Under the pieces are notes generated by a model. It was not told the DNA's origin. It made no database searches and saw only the letters and a program-made list of their open reading frames with translations. From Desulfosudis oleivorans (GTDB taxonomy: Bacteria; Desulfobacterota; Desulfobacteria; Desulfobacterales; SURF-7): a stretch of 64,000 nucleotides of DNA. The stretch is taken from the NCBI GenBank assembly GCA_020723325.1, contig DYJD01000012.1:22186-86185 (forward strand), given 5' to 3'. The stretch's first letter is position 1. Every line of letters starts with the position of its first letter. Positions 18,201-27,111 of the stretch are shown here, in pieces. The position numbers were made by a program, and so were the translations under genes.

Positions 18201-20468
18201 GTTGAGCCATAAATTCTTTGCTGTGGGAGCAAGATTCAAGCGCTGGATGATTTCCTGGGCCTCATCCAGATTCTTGACCACGGGTTTCCCCTGAAAAACA
18301 TCGGTCAAATTCTCATTGCGCTTCAGGAAACCGGATCTTTCCAGCCAGGATATGGCGGTCTTCACCTTGGTATCGCGGATCTCCTTCTTTTTATCATCCA
18401 GATAAGTCAATTCCTCGTCCCGCAGCAATTCATCACTGGTAATGACGATTTCGCCGGCCGCGTTTTGTTTGACCCGCCGTAAGGCTTTCAATATCCGCTC
18501 AATTTCAATGCGCTTGATTTCCGACATGGCCCCCATATGGAATTGACGGTTGGCATCCTCCGGCTCATAAAACAGCACACAGTGGGCCGGCGCATTATCC
18601 CGGCCGGCCCTACCGGCCTCCTGAATGTAGTTTTCCAAAGAGCCGGGCATGTCGAAATGCAGCACCAGCCGGATATTGGGCTTGTCAACCCCCATGCCGA
18701 AGGCATTGGTTGCGCTGATCACCGGTATTTCGCCGGCAACAAAAGCATCAATGACCTCGCGCTTGGTTTTAGCCTCCATCCCGCCGTGGAAGGCCTCGAT
18801 ACTAATCCCCGCATGGCTGAGAAAATCCTTGACCTCTTCCGTGCGTTGACGGGTGGCGCAATAGATGACAGCACCGGCCGCGGCATTCCTTTCGAGCAGA
18901 TCCTTGATGATTTCAGCGGCCTTTTCATATTTTTGCGCTTCCGTGACCGGCAGGATTTCAAAGGTGAGATTGTCTCTTTCCACATTGCCGGCAAATAGTT
19001 TCAGATCCTGGTGAAGCACATCCCGAAAATGGGTGGTCAACTCGTCAATGACATCCAACTTGGCGGTGGCCGTATAACCGCAAATGGGCGGCGGGGTCTG
19101 ATTGTCTTCCTTGCAGAAATCCCGGATAAAGCGTGCCGCGTAAAGATAATCCGGTCTGAAATCGTGCCCCCATTTTGACAGGCAATGGGCTTCATCAAAG
19201 ACCCAGCACCCGATTTCTCTATGTCTTAAAACATTTCGAATGGAACGACTGCGCAGTTGTTCAGGGGCGATATAAAGGACGGCCACATCGCCGAGCCGGA
19301 CACGTTCCAAAACCGCGCCCCTTTCCGGCGGTGTGAGCAGGCCGTATATGGCTTCCGCAAAAGGTGTTCCGGTGTTTTTTGCGAGATTATCCACCTGGTC
19401 CTTCATCAGCGCCTGCAGCGGGCTGATCACAACCGTTAGAAGTCCTCTGCGGCGATGACGCACCAAAGCCGGCAATTGATAGCAAAGGGATTTACCGCCT
19501 CCTGTGGGCAAGATGGCAATCAGGGGCAGATCCTTCATGGCCTCGGCGACAATAGCCCTTTGCAGGCTTTTTCCATCCGCGTCCGCGGGTTTTTCACGAA
19601 AACAGGGAAAGCCGAAAAACCGCTTGAGCTGCTCATCGGGATTATGATTTTCAGCACAATATCCGCACTCGCTGCGGCCGCAGGATTCATCCCGCAACTT
19701 TTTCAAAATAAATGATATCTCCGGAAAGCGCTGTCGCACCCACGGCGGCAGCACCGAGTTGGAGCCGGAAACCTGCAACCATGCCAGACAGTAGGCCAAG
19801 GCCGGCCTGCGCGCGGCATCCTCCAAAAACGCGGAAATCGTATCAACAACGGCCCGGCTGCAGACCAGGCCGCCCGTGTTTTCCAGAAAACATGCCATTG
19901 CGGATTCGGCCTTTTCAAACCCCGGCGCATAAAAGCTGTTAAAGACAGCCGCAAAGCCTTCACCGCTAAAACCATTAAAATTCGACTTTTCAAAACAGAA
20001 TTTAAAGAAATCAAGCTGCTGAGGATTTTTCCCCTGAATCGCTGCAAAACTATCCAGTTGGTCCATAAAAACCGCCGCGGCCAGGCGGGCGTCGGATACC
20101 GGGTCGTTGATTGAAGCCCGGACCAATTTGTAATCTTTGACAAGTTTATGGTAGGGGTTTTGCGGGAAGGCCAGCGGAGATAAATAGAGTGTGTCGATCA
20201 CCGGTTTTTTCAGCAAGCGCAGATGCGGCAAACTTGCCTTCAAGATGGGAAAATCATGCCCCAGCAAATTATGCCCGAGAACAAAATCCGCGTTGTCGGC
20301 CAGGGCATCCAGGGATTCCAGGGTTCCCCGGGAATGGGCCTGGGTTTTCCTTTCAAAAACCACAGTATTTAAAACCGCGCCCACCTGACGAATCCGGCCG
20401 GAGCGGGTGGTCTCTATATCCAATAGCAAGCTTCGGTTTAGTATGGCCTCTTTGGTCATGGTGCCCAT
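15246..20468 (-). CDS. giant fusion: DEDD exonuclease - RecQ helicase - UvrD/Rep helicase
   Basis: 1740 aa. The N terminus L-L-L-D-I-E-T-T begins a DnaQ-like 3'-5' exonuclease (to about 150). A small Cys cluster, C-G-R-S-E-C-G-Y-C (about 260), precedes the RecQ part: Walker A T-G-G-G-K-S (about 322), F-D-E-A-H-C (about 424) and the RecQ C-terminal helicase motifs with Q-E-A-G-R-A-G-R-D (about 615). An SF1 UvrD/Rep helicase fills the last third: G-P-G-S-G-K-T (about 1136), V-D-E-Y-Q-D (about 1259) and V-A-L-T-R-A-K-E (about 1580). It could unwind and resect DNA in repair or defence. It is transcribed alone, next to a PIN pair. The start may be the second Met at 20459. Confidence 0.85.
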   Translation of the reverse strand: MGTMTKEAILNRSLLLDIETTRSGRIRQVGAVLNTVVFERKTQAHSRGTLESLDALADNADFVLGHNLLGHDFPILKASLPHLRLLKKPVIDTLYLSPLAFPQNPYHKLVKDYKLVRASINDPVSDARLAAAVFMDQLDSFAAIQGKNPQQLDFFKFCFEKSNFNGFSGEGFAAVFNSFYAPGFEKAESAMACFLENTGGLVCSRAVVDTISAFLEDAARRPALAYCLAWLQVSGSNSVLPPWVRQRFPEISFILKKLRDESCGRSECGYCAENHNPDEQLKRFFGFPCFREKPADADGKSLQRAIVAEAMKDLPLIAILPTGGGKSLCYQLPALVRHRRRGLLTVVISPLQALMKDQVDNLAKNTGTPFAEAIYGLLTPPERGAVLERVRLGDVAVLYIAPEQLRSRSIRNVLRHREIGCWVFDEAHCLSKWGHDFRPDYLYAARFIRDFCKEDNQTPPPICGYTATAKLDVIDELTTHFRDVLHQDLKLFAGNVERDNLTFEILPVTEAQKYEKAAEIIKDLLERNAAAGAVIYCATRQRTEEVKDFLSHAGISIEAFHGGMEAKTKREVIDAFVAGEIPVISATNAFGMGVDKPNIRLVLHFDMPGSLENYIQEAGRAGRDNAPAHCVLFYEPEDANRQFHMGAMSEIKRIEIERILKALRRVKQNAAGEIVITSDELLRDEELTYLDDKKKEIRDTKVKTAISWLERSGFLKRNENLTDVFQGKPVVKNLDEAQEIIQRLNLAPTAKNLWLNILRLIFNSPTDRGLSADGIAEGLFPDREQLKQMETQSGLRAAQIVINALHDMAEAGLLDRGIMLSAILRPKGKNNAMKVLQSVIAVEQRLLAIMQTEDPEADDGSWVELNVRGLCQKLKNESLETSPHVIQGLIKGLSYDGKGLSASIGSFELQHVGRDHYRVRLQRSWDAIKKTMSLRHDVAHAVLETLIQSAEKQMKASELGDGEVNIAFSSTDLTGAIKLNISLNAAVKKQLPAIDRALMFLHEHKAIHLQGGMAVLRQAMTIRLEPEARRRRYTIGDFKPLSVHYREKRFHVHVMVEYVQLGLEKIAKAIALVLDYFTLGRVKFINKYFKDRKELIEKAATHECYRQIVERLGNPVQIAIVGGPVEQNTLILAGPGSGKTTVIVHRCAYLLQVERIPAQRILVLCFNHNAAVGLRKRLNELAGKQARAVTVATYHGAAMRIAGISVRDMVESEKIKEVDFDKVIQAAVKLLKGGMDITGADQDEVREKLLGGYSHILVDEYQDIDQHQYELVAAIAGKPLRAGDGKLAIMAVGDDDQNIYAFRGANVHFIKQFHHDYQAQVTYLVENYRSTRHIIRSANQLISQNKDRMKTGYPIRINRERENSLPGGRWSLTDPVSKGRVQIINVRNPFQQALGVVEEIERLMALSRDFDLKDCAILSRTKKGLAHVRSVLEQAGYPIKTTLEKTIPVHRVRETAFFIDFLHRQEKEAVRASGILEKYLEHIHNQADTIWKQMAVKFLENYRDETVDALLPSEWMIDQLYEYLAEQRREKMIGNGIFLGTIHSAKGMEFSTLFVLDGDWNIPAGIKEWEEERRLLYVALTRAKEMLVIMKSAERTNPHINVFAGDGIVSRKCQISAAQCANMNFFEYEIMGLDDIYMDYAGGFSKDHPVHGNLSRLEAGSEVFLVHGKRHIEIHDADNACIGRLANKAVETWKKRLERVHKVRVLCILTRNSSDPDESFQKRVKAEKWELPVLEVVSRL

Positions 20469-20814
20469 TCAGGAATGGTGAAAATAATTTCGATAACACC
20501 AAACTCATATTTCCTGCTTCAAAATCTGTCAATGTTCTTTGGGCCGATCACTTGGGGAATCGCATAAAAACTTGGCGCAGGGTGCACAGCTATTAACCTC
20601 TAACATTTCATCCAGCGAGTTTTTTCATTTTTTCGTCCTCCCCAAAGATGATTCCCAGCGGAGCGGGGTGAGGCATTCCGCCGATGGGTAGGGGCGGTTC
20701 GCGAACCGCCCTTACGGCAAGGCCATCGCGTTGGGTCTTGGGGTCAGCAGGGGAAACGTGGGGGGCGGCCTGGATTGGGGGCAATCTAAATTGAAAAGTG
20801 CTCCTGATCAATAC
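20469..20814. other. intergenic region, mostly a dispersed repeat
   Basis: 346 bp between the giant helicase and the lipoprotein gene. It contains copy B of the 90-bp repeat. A short open frame on the minus strand across it is a by-product of the repeat and is not called. Confidence 0.55.
20659..20748 (-). repeat. dispersed 90-bp repeat, copy B
   Basis: Matches 8291-8380 in inverse orientation. The core GGGCGGTTCGCGAACCGCCC (20692-20711) is a perfect 20-bp palindrome, so the element can form a stable hairpin or cruciform on either strand. Similar palindromes are common as non-coding dispersed elements in environmental genomes. Confidence 0.7.
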
Positions 20815-22104
20815 TCATTTGTTGGGCGGTCTTTTGCCGTTCAACTGTTTTCCCAGGAAAACCTCCGGGGACAACCGCTGCTTGGTCACCGGGTGGCGCA
20901 CGGTCCGCTTCAGCACAAAATCGAATAGCAACGGATTGTAGTCATAGATTTCATTTAGGTATTTCCGCTCTTCCTCAGTAATAAATCCGTCCTTCACCAG
21001 GTCGCCGGTGCGCAGGATGACATTGATCCCCGGCAAGGGGTAATCACTGCCGTTGACCAAGCGATGGTGCAGGTCCTGCCGCATCAGAATCGTGGAAATG
21101 GGAACCGGCATCCGGTTGAACTGAACCTGGGCGGAGATATCCCCAAATAAAAGCCCTTCATAGCGTTTGTCTTCCATCATCCGGATAAACAGGCTGAAAC
21201 AGGAAGCCCTGCCGTTATTCGGATCATCCAGATCCACACAATCCCCCAAACTGGCGCAATGGGCCATGATCACGCACACACCGGCATCCAAGGGCCTGCG
21301 CAGTAACAGCGGGTTGCCGAAGCGCTGATCCGCTTCGGCCTCCACGGCCTGTTCTTCCCCGGTGTGGGTGATCAGGACCATATTGTAGACCAGCATTTTT
21401 TGATAAAAGGGATCCACGGCCGGATCCGCGGGATCGATGCCCATGGCATTGGGCAACCATTTGACGAAACGCACGCCCTGCCGGCCCCAGCGTTCAAGTT
21501 CCGCCAAGGCATCCGGCCGATAGGGGTGAACCGAAACAACCGGAATAAATATATCCGGATATTGCCCGGCCAGATTCCAGACATATTCATTGGGCACATA
21601 AAAACTCGTTTTGGCTGGATCGGCAACGCCGTCAGGGGAATAATACTTGTCAAAGGCGAAAATGAGAAATTTCCCATGGTGTTCCATGTTTCGGATCAGG
21701 CTTACCAAACGTTGGATATACTCCTGATCCGCCTTTTCAAAATGCCGGATGCCGGCGGCACTGGCATAGACCCGGAATTTCAGATGCTCAATAGGATGAC
21801 GCCAGCTTTGCATATGGGGATTGACATGGGCACCGCTGCCATCCGTGCCCAAGCCGACAATATGGGTGTGGTAGTCTTGCAGTTGCGAAGGGTCGATGCC
21901 GCTGTAGGCTTGTTCGATAAGAGCCAGGGCACCTTTGGAAGCCTTGGTTTTCAGTTGGTCCGGTTTGAATTTGGAAGCCCCGCCGATTTTGTCGATGATG
22001 CATCCGGAAAGAAGCACGGTAGTAAGCAGTGCTGCGGTGAAAAGAAAAGAAAGAAATGAAATGGTTTCAGTTTTAATCCGGTCATCATTCTCATTGCGAT
22101 TCAT
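20815..22104 (-). CDS. amidohydrolase-type lipoprotein
   Basis: 429 aa from the ATG at 22104, which has AGAAAGGGGG ten bases upstream; the longer frame from 22140 lacks a site. A hydrophobic segment ends in L-L-S-G-C, a lipobox, so the protein is probably membrane-anchored in the periplasm. The body has D-Y-H-T-H (first metal pair), a central K-W-L-P region, I-T-H-T-G-E and M-A-H-C-A-S histidines, and N-G-S-D-Y-P near the end. This is the TIM-barrel metal-hydrolase pattern of the amidohydrolase 2 group. Exported lipoprotein members are uncommon and the substrate is unknown. It stands alone. Confidence 0.78.
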   Translation of the reverse strand: MNRNENDDRIKTETISFLSFLFTAALLTTVLLSGCIIDKIGGASKFKPDQLKTKASKGALALIEQAYSGIDPSQLQDYHTHIVGLGTDGSGAHVNPHMQSWRHPIEHLKFRVYASAAGIRHFEKADQEYIQRLVSLIRNMEHHGKFLIFAFDKYYSPDGVADPAKTSFYVPNEYVWNLAGQYPDIFIPVVSVHPYRPDALAELERWGRQGVRFVKWLPNAMGIDPADPAVDPFYQKMLVYNMVLITHTGEEQAVEAEADQRFGNPLLLRRPLDAGVCVIMAHCASLGDCVDLDDPNNGRASCFSLFIRMMEDKRYEGLLFGDISAQVQFNRMPVPISTILMRQDLHHRLVNGSDYPLPGINVILRTGDLVKDGFITEEERKYLNEIYDYNPLLFDFVLKRTVRHPVTKQRLSPEVFLGKQLNGKRPPNK

Positions 22105-22430
22105 GGCTTGCCCCCTTTCTGGCTTGATAGCGTTTACCATGGCTGGATCAAAGAATGTGCCAAGTTGGCTTTTCAGAAATATTTACCGAAATCTTTAGAG
22201 GTTGAGCATGAATCCAGTTCACCGGCAGCCACCGGGAAATGTCTCCAATATACATTTGGTGGTTTTGATGTATACAAAGAATACAATCATGATTTGTGAC
22301 TCCGATAAAGACGGCCGGCCTTAATAATTTGGAATTGTCATGTTAAGACGGATTGACATGCAATACTCCTTCGCATATAGTCGGCACCCATAAACATGAG
22401 CATTTCTCCATGGATAAAGGGGGTAAACCC
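22105..22430. other. intergenic region, nothing recognised
   Basis: 326 bp between divergent genes. Apart from the AAGGGGG site for the PilZ gene, no promoter, repeat or RNA structure could be supported. Confidence 0.5.
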
Positions 22431-22772
22431 ATGAGCACATCAGAGCAGAGAATCAACCGACGGGTTGAGGCAAGTTTTGAAATCAACTATGTCCATGAGG
22501 GTGACTACCTGATCTCTTTCAGCAAGGACATATCGGCCGACGGCATGTTCATCTATACGGAAAATCCGCCCGCTGTGGGAACCACCACCCGGCTTTCCTT
22601 TGCCATTGATGAAAATCGTTCGCCATTCAATGTGGCGGCCAAAGTCATCTGGGTCAATACATCCGGCGGAAGCAAGGACAAAGGTGCCGGCGTCCAATTC
22701 ATGGCCCCCTCCAAGGAAATAAAGGAAGCGGTCTTGAAATTCGTCAATCGGGTGGCGGTGGTGCTCGAATAG
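22431..22772 (+). CDS. PilZ-domain protein
   Basis: 113 aa from the ATG at 22431 behind AAGGGGG. The N terminus carries the c-di-GMP-binding arginines (I-N-R-R-V-E-A), followed by K-D-I-S-A-D-G-M-F, the D/N-x-S-x-x-G motif, and V-I-W-V-N in the barrel. It is a stand-alone PilZ domain of the kind common in delta-type bacteria, and would bind c-di-GMP and act on a partner. An HD-GYP phosphodiesterase (50.6 kb) in the window could lower the same signal. It is monocistronic, as the next gene starts 130 bp on. Confidence 0.8.
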   Translation: MSTSEQRINRRVEASFEINYVHEGDYLISFSKDISADGMFIYTENPPAVGTTTRLSFAIDENRSPFNVAAKVIWVNTSGGSKDKGAGVQFMAPSKEIKEAVLKFVNRVAVVLE

Positions 22773-22902
22773 AGTTTTTTGTCCAACTTTGATTTGAATG
22801 CATCACTTTTTGCGCAGTGCGGATCACTATCCAGGCACAGTTTAAAAATGTAAACCATGTGGGCTTGCCCCCCAATCACACCAGGCAAATAGGATAACCA
22901 AA

Positions 22903-23823
22903 ATGAAGCACATTATCGCATCAAGCAAAATCTTGCTGTTCAGTATTGTTTTGTGCATGTTTGTGCTCGGCGGAGCTGTTCATGCTGCCGAGAAACTGAC
23001 GCGGATCGCCGACAATGTCTATGCCTATGTGGACACCAAACAGAGTTCCAAAAACAACAGCTTCGGCGCCAATGCCGGCATCATCATCGGCCGGGACGGC
23101 ATCGCCGTGGTTGACACACTGGTTTCCGCCAAAGAGGCCAAACGTTTTATCAAAGCCATCAAGTCCGTTTCCAAAAAGCCCATCAAATACGTGATCAATA
23201 CTCATTACCACTTGGATCATGCTTTTGGGAATTCCGAGTTTGCCAAACTGGGGGCAGTGATCATCGCCCAGGAGAACAACAAACAGGCCATGATAAAAAG
23301 TGCCGAGGCGACTCTGAAAGATATCGGTCAGTTCGGCCTGACCATGGAGGACATGAAGGGCACCGCCATCGCCTATCCGACTTTAAGCTATGGTGATCGG
23401 ATAACCATTGACCTGGGCAACCAGCTCATCGAGCTACGCCATGCCCTCGTCTCCCATACCGACGGCGACACCCTGGTCTATCTGCCGGACAAGAAAATCC
23501 TTTTTACCGGCGATATCCTGTTCACGAACTACCACCCCTTCCTGGCCGAAGGCAACATCGAGAGCTGGTGCACTGAGCTGGACGAACTCCAAGCCATGGA
23601 TGTGGAGAAAATTATTCCCGGCCACGGTCCTCTTTCCGGTAAGCAGGACCTTACGACCATGAAACAATATCTGCTGCAATTCGACCAGCAGGCCAAAGCG
23701 ATTGCCGCCCAGGGCGGAGATCCCCAGGCGCTTACAGCCGAAATACTGAAAACCCTGCCTCAGCGAGCCGAGGCCGCCTGGCTCATCACTGCCAATTTGA
23801 AAATGAAATACTTAAACAAATGA
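22903..23823 (+). CDS. exported MBL-fold metallo-hydrolase
   Basis: 306 aa with a clear signal peptide (basic start, hydrophobic stretch, cleavage near V-H-A-A). T-H-Y-H-L-D-H-A is the H-x-H-x-D-H zinc motif (about residue 102). H-T-D-G-D-T, then F-T-G-D-I-L, and P-G-H-G-P near the end complete the metal site. It resembles the quinoprotein-relay/SoxH-like group of periplasmic MBL proteins, whose substrate is not settled. A hairpin with arms AAGGCCACTC/GAGTGGCCTT follows at 23896. Confidence 0.82.
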   Translation: MKHIIASSKILLFSIVLCMFVLGGAVHAAEKLTRIADNVYAYVDTKQSSKNNSFGANAGIIIGRDGIAVVDTLVSAKEAKRFIKAIKSVSKKPIKYVINTHYHLDHAFGNSEFAKLGAVIIAQENNKQAMIKSAEATLKDIGQFGLTMEDMKGTAIAYPTLSYGDRITIDLGNQLIELRHALVSHTDGDTLVYLPDKKILFTGDILFTNYHPFLAEGNIESWCTELDELQAMDVEKIIPGHGPLSGKQDLTTMKQYLLQFDQQAKAIAAQGGDPQALTAEILKTLPQRAEAAWLITANLKMKYLNK

Positions 23824-23895
23824 TAATGGCGCCCTTTCTTTGCTTACCCCAAAAGTAAAAAAATGCAGCCCTGATAATTGTATCGATCACAGGCG

Positions 23896-23924
23896 AAGGC
23901 CACTCAATAAGACGAGTGGCCTTT
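23896..23924 (+). terminator. hairpin terminator after MBL gene
   Basis: AAGGCCACTC (23896-23905) and GAGTGGCCTT (23914-23923) pair over 10 bp around an 8-nt loop, followed by a short T-run. Confidence 0.65.
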
Positions 23925-23929
23925 GCCCC

Positions 23930-24395
23930 GTTGAATATACCTATGACGCCAATTATCGCAAGACCTCCGAGACTACCAACTACGGAGTGTTCCAGAAGAC
24001 CAACACCTACGAATTTTACGCGAACGGAAGTAAAAAGACGTTCACCGGCCCGGACGGCATAACCTACACCTACTCGTACGACGACAACAACCAGCTTGCC
24101 GCGGTCACCATCCCCAACGTGGGAGCCATCACGGTCAACGAATACACCTGGACGCGGCCGAAATCCATGACCCTGCCCGGCGGCACCACCAAGGAATTTG
24201 TTTACGACCCCATGATGCGGCTAAAAGAGCTGCACGCCAAGGACCCGGCCCAGAACCCGTTGCTCAACTACTACTACGAGCATGACAAGGTGAATAATGT
24301 TACGTCCAAGTTCACCGAGCACGGAAATTACAATTACGGGTATGACGATCTGTACCGGCTGACTTCCAGCGACAACCCGGAGAGCTGCCTATTCC
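23930..24395 (+). pseudogene. RHS/YD-repeat protein fragment
   Basis: About 155 codons of RHS repeats with the usual Y-T-Y-D-A-N, Y-S-Y-D-D-N-N-Q-L, F-V-Y-D-P-M-M-R-L and Y-G-Y-D-D-L-Y-R-L-T motifs. There is no start codon or signal, and the frame runs into the IS21 end sequence after about 24395. Both ends are lost, so this is a relic of a large surface or toxin-delivery protein. It lies directly after a terminator. GC is higher than in the flanking spacer. Confidence 0.8.
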
Positions 24396-24403
24396 GCTCA
24401 AAC

Positions 24404-24457
24404 TGACCACCGATTCCGGAGGATACTGACCACCCGTTCCGCTTTATTGTGACCACC
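24404..24457. repeat. IS21 terminal repeats
   Basis: Three copies of TGACCACC at 24404, 24427 and 24450, exactly 23 bp apart, within imperfect 23-bp units. Probably transposase-binding sites. Confidence 0.65.
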
Positions 24458-24510
24458 TGTTCCGCTGTAAACTGTCCACTTTATCGGAGCGAAGCGACGC
24501 TGTGGTTTTT

Positions 24511-25269
24511 TTATTTTTCAGACTTGTTCGATTTCGTCAAGGAAGAATGGATTTTTCTCATGGAGTCTCCTTTTAAATTGATTTTATGAGCGTTGTGAAC
24601 CAGGCGGTCGAGGATGGCATCCGCCAAGGTGGGATCGCCGATGTGTTCGATCCAGTTTTTAACCGGTACCTGGGTGGTAATGATAGTGGAAGAGATGGAC
24701 TGCCGGTCTTCCAGCACCTCCAACAGATCCCGACGTTCCGAGTCGCTCATGGGGGCAATGCAAAAATCATCGATGATGAGTAACTTGATCTTTGAAAATT
24801 TATTCATCAATTTCGGGTAAGAGCCATCGGCCCTGGCAATGGCGACTTCCTGATAGAGCCTCGGAGCCCGCTTGTACATAGCTGAATGGCCGTTACGGAT
24901 GGCACTGTTGGCAATGGCACTGGCGATATAAGTCTTCCCGACGCCGGTGGGACCGATGATAATCACATTCTGGGTCTTTTTGATCCAGTCGCTGCCGGTG
25001 AGCCTGACCAGCACGGATTTGTCCAAGGAGCGGGGCGTCTTAAAATCAATATTCTCGATGCAGGCACTGTCTCTGAGCCGGGCTGCTTTCAGTAGGCGGT
25101 CCATGCGACGATCTTCTTTGAATGCCCATTGCCGGTCTACCAGCATGGCAAACCGGTCTTCAAAGCTCAGCCCTCCCACGTCCGGCTGGGTAAGCTGCCG
25201 GCTAAAGGCTTCGGCCATTGCGGCAAGTTTCATGTCGTAGAGTTTTTCAAGTGTCTGTTGGGTCAACAT
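24511..25269 (-). CDS. istB: IS21 helper ATPase IstB
   Basis: A 252-aa AAA+ ATPase of the DnaC/IstB group. Walker A is G-P-T-G-V-G-K-T (about residue 107) and Walker B is L-L-I-I-D-D-F. It helps the IstA transposase choose and capture target DNA. The length is normal and the gene looks intact, but its partner is truncated, so it should not move on its own. The start ATGTTGA overlaps the stop of istA by seven bases, as is usual for the pair. Confidence 0.9.
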   Translation of the reverse strand: MLTQQTLEKLYDMKLAAMAEAFSRQLTQPDVGGLSFEDRFAMLVDRQWAFKEDRRMDRLLKAARLRDSACIENIDFKTPRSLDKSVLVRLTGSDWIKKTQNVIIIGPTGVGKTYIASAIANSAIRNGHSAMYKRAPRLYQEVAIARADGSYPKLMNKFSKIKLLIIDDFCIAPMSDSERRDLLEVLEDRQSISSTIITTQVPVKNWIEHIGDPTLADAILDRLVHNAHKINLKGDSMRKIHSSLTKSNKSEK

Positions 25270-26020
25270 GGGGTTTCCTCCTTCTGATAATAATATGCGC
25301 CTCTGATATTGGGATGAATCACCGTGGAATTTCTTGTGGCCGACTCCATCGGCTGCCGGTCGAGCCCCTTTTTCAGTATGGACTCGACGCTTTTATACGA
25401 ATAGGAACTGATGGCCACCGCCCGTTTGCAGGCGTCTTCCAGGCGTTGGGGGCTGTAGCGTTTGGCAAGGCGCATGACGCCCAGGCAGGCCCGAAAGCCT
25501 TGCTCCGGGTGCATGCGCCGCTGCATGATTTCCGTGACCACACGCTGGGTGTTGGGACCTGTCTGCCCGGCCCAGTTGATGATCCGTGAAGGGGACCACT
25601 CCAAATACTTTTGATGCGCCTTGGGCATGTGCTGGGTCTCTGTGGTGTGAGCATAGGGTCTGTGGCTCTTCTGATGACCGGCCACCCGTTGGTTTTTATG
25701 AAAGGCTTCAACCGTGGTGGCGGTTATTCTGACATCAAGCTTTTGACCCCGCAACTGATAGGGTACGCTGTAAAAGTGCCGTTCAACCTCGATGTGGTAA
25801 TCGATATTTACGGTGGCCTGCTTCCATTGGGCGAACTCATATCGATAAGCAGGAAGGGGCATCAATGCCGGCTTGTCGACGGTTTCAAACAGATGACGGC
25901 GTGAGACTTTCATTTTTTGCAAAGGCCGCTCGTTAAATTCGACAAGCTTTTCCTGGATGGCCTGATTAAATTCCGCCAGCGAGAAAAATCGATGGTTTCG
26001 TAATGCCGCTAGTATCCAGT
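25263..26020 (-). pseudogene. istA: IS21 transposase IstA, C-terminal part
   Basis: About 250 codons of the IstA C-terminal half, including the beta-rich Y-H-I-E-V-E-R-H-F-Y-S-V-P-Y segment and the tail after it. The HTH and most of the D-D-E catalytic core, normally another 250 aa, are absent. Recognisable homology begins at about 26015, just before the GGGGACAGGT end of the neighbouring element, which marks the break. The apparent start codon at 26048 belongs to that element. Confidence 0.85.
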
Positions 26021-26190
26021 AAAAATGGGGACAGGTCCGATACGACAATTATTAGTTGACACGCAATCTTTCTTGATCTATGTATCGTGATGTATCGTGG
26101 TATAAAACCTGATCAATAGAGTAAAATGTACTGAAAATATAAAATAATTTCGCTGTAACCCATTGAGAAATTAAAAGGGGGGATAAGGCC

Positions 26191-27111
26191 ATGCCAAGAA
26201 CCGCGCGTCTTTTAATTCCGAATGAACCGGCAGTGTATCATGTGATAACCCGGACAGCTCTTGGGGGATATCCTTTGGGAGATGTGGAAAAGGACTTTCT
26301 GGTGGATCTGATCAGGCGCTTGAGCAAGGTATATTTTATTGAGGTATTCGGCTTTTGTATCATGGGAAACCACATCCATGCCCTGCTGCGCATGTTTCCG
26401 GAAAACTCCGTATCAGATGAGGATGTCAAGAAACACTATGCCCGCCTGCATGGCCAGGACAAGATATGTCTGGACGGCCAGATTCCGTTCCTGAAACAGA
26501 AATGGACCAGCCTTTCCGAATTCTGCAAGGAACTCAAGCAGACCTTTTCCCGTTTTTACAATAAGCGCCATGGTCGCCGAGGTTTTTTCTGGGGCGATCG
26601 TTTCAAAAGCCTGATTGTGGAGAAGGGTGAAACCCTGATCAACTGCTTGGCCTATATCGACCTTAATCCGGTGCGGGCCGGGCTGGTGGCAAAGCCCGAG
26701 GAGTATCGCTGGAATTCCATCGGCTACCATGCCCAGCAGAAAAACAAGGGGGATTTTCTTTCCCTGGATTTCGGCCTGAAAGAATTCGGTGTACTGGATA
26801 CAAAGGAACGTTTGCGTCTTTATCGAAAATTTTTGTACGAAGCCGGGGCCATCAAGACGGGTGGGAAGAAAAAAGGCATAGAGCAGAAAACCGTGGAAAA
26901 GGAGCGGAAAAAAGGTTACCGCTTCACCCGCACGGACCGGTTTCTTCATCGCACACGTTATTTCACTGATTCCGGCATCATTGGCTCCAAGGAGTTTGTG
27001 CGGCAGCAATACTTACACGTCAAGGATCTATTCCAAGCCCCAAAGGAGAAGAAACCAAAACCCATTTCGGGTTTAAAAGGGCTTTACTCTTTGAAGCGCC
27101 TTACAGAGTGA
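26191..27111 (+). CDS. HUH transposase, REP-associated (Y1) type
   Basis: 306 aa. The N terminus (P-R-T-A-R-L, then Y-H-V-I-T-R) is typical of REP-associated tyrosine transposases. M-G-N-H-I-H-A-L gives the H-x-H metal motif (about residue 58), and Y-I-D-L-N-P-V-R-A-G-L carries the catalytic Tyr region (about 158). A basic C-terminal tail of about 110 aa is longer than usual. These enzymes cut and join single-stranded hairpin ends. The gene appears intact, preceded by AGGGGGGAT. Confidence 0.88.
   Translation: MPRTARLLIPNEPAVYHVITRTALGGYPLGDVEKDFLVDLIRRLSKVYFIEVFGFCIMGNHIHALLRMFPENSVSDEDVKKHYARLHGQDKICLDGQIPFLKQKWTSLSEFCKELKQTFSRFYNKRHGRRGFFWGDRFKSLIVEKGETLINCLAYIDLNPVRAGLVAKPEEYRWNSIGYHAQQKNKGDFLSLDFGLKEFGVLDTKERLRLYRKFLYEAGAIKTGGKKKGIEQKTVEKERKKGYRFTRTDRFLHRTRYFTDSGIIGSKEFVRQQYLHVKDLFQAPKEKKPKPISGLKGLYSLKRLTE

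Larger units (their letters stand above)
24396..26024 (-). mobile_element. IS21-family remnant (istB intact, istA truncated)
   Basis: One end shows three TGACCACC boxes at 23-bp spacing (24404, 24427, 24450), each followed by a TTCCG word, as expected for the multiple transposase sites at IS21 termini. An intact istB and the 3' part of istA follow. The other end is replaced by the REP-type transposase element at 26027, so no second terminus remains. The element interrupts an RHS gene. Confidence 0.8.

Noticed and set aside
20608..20811. 67-aa frame on the minus strand
   Set aside because: It is produced by the dispersed palindromic repeat, a common false gene.
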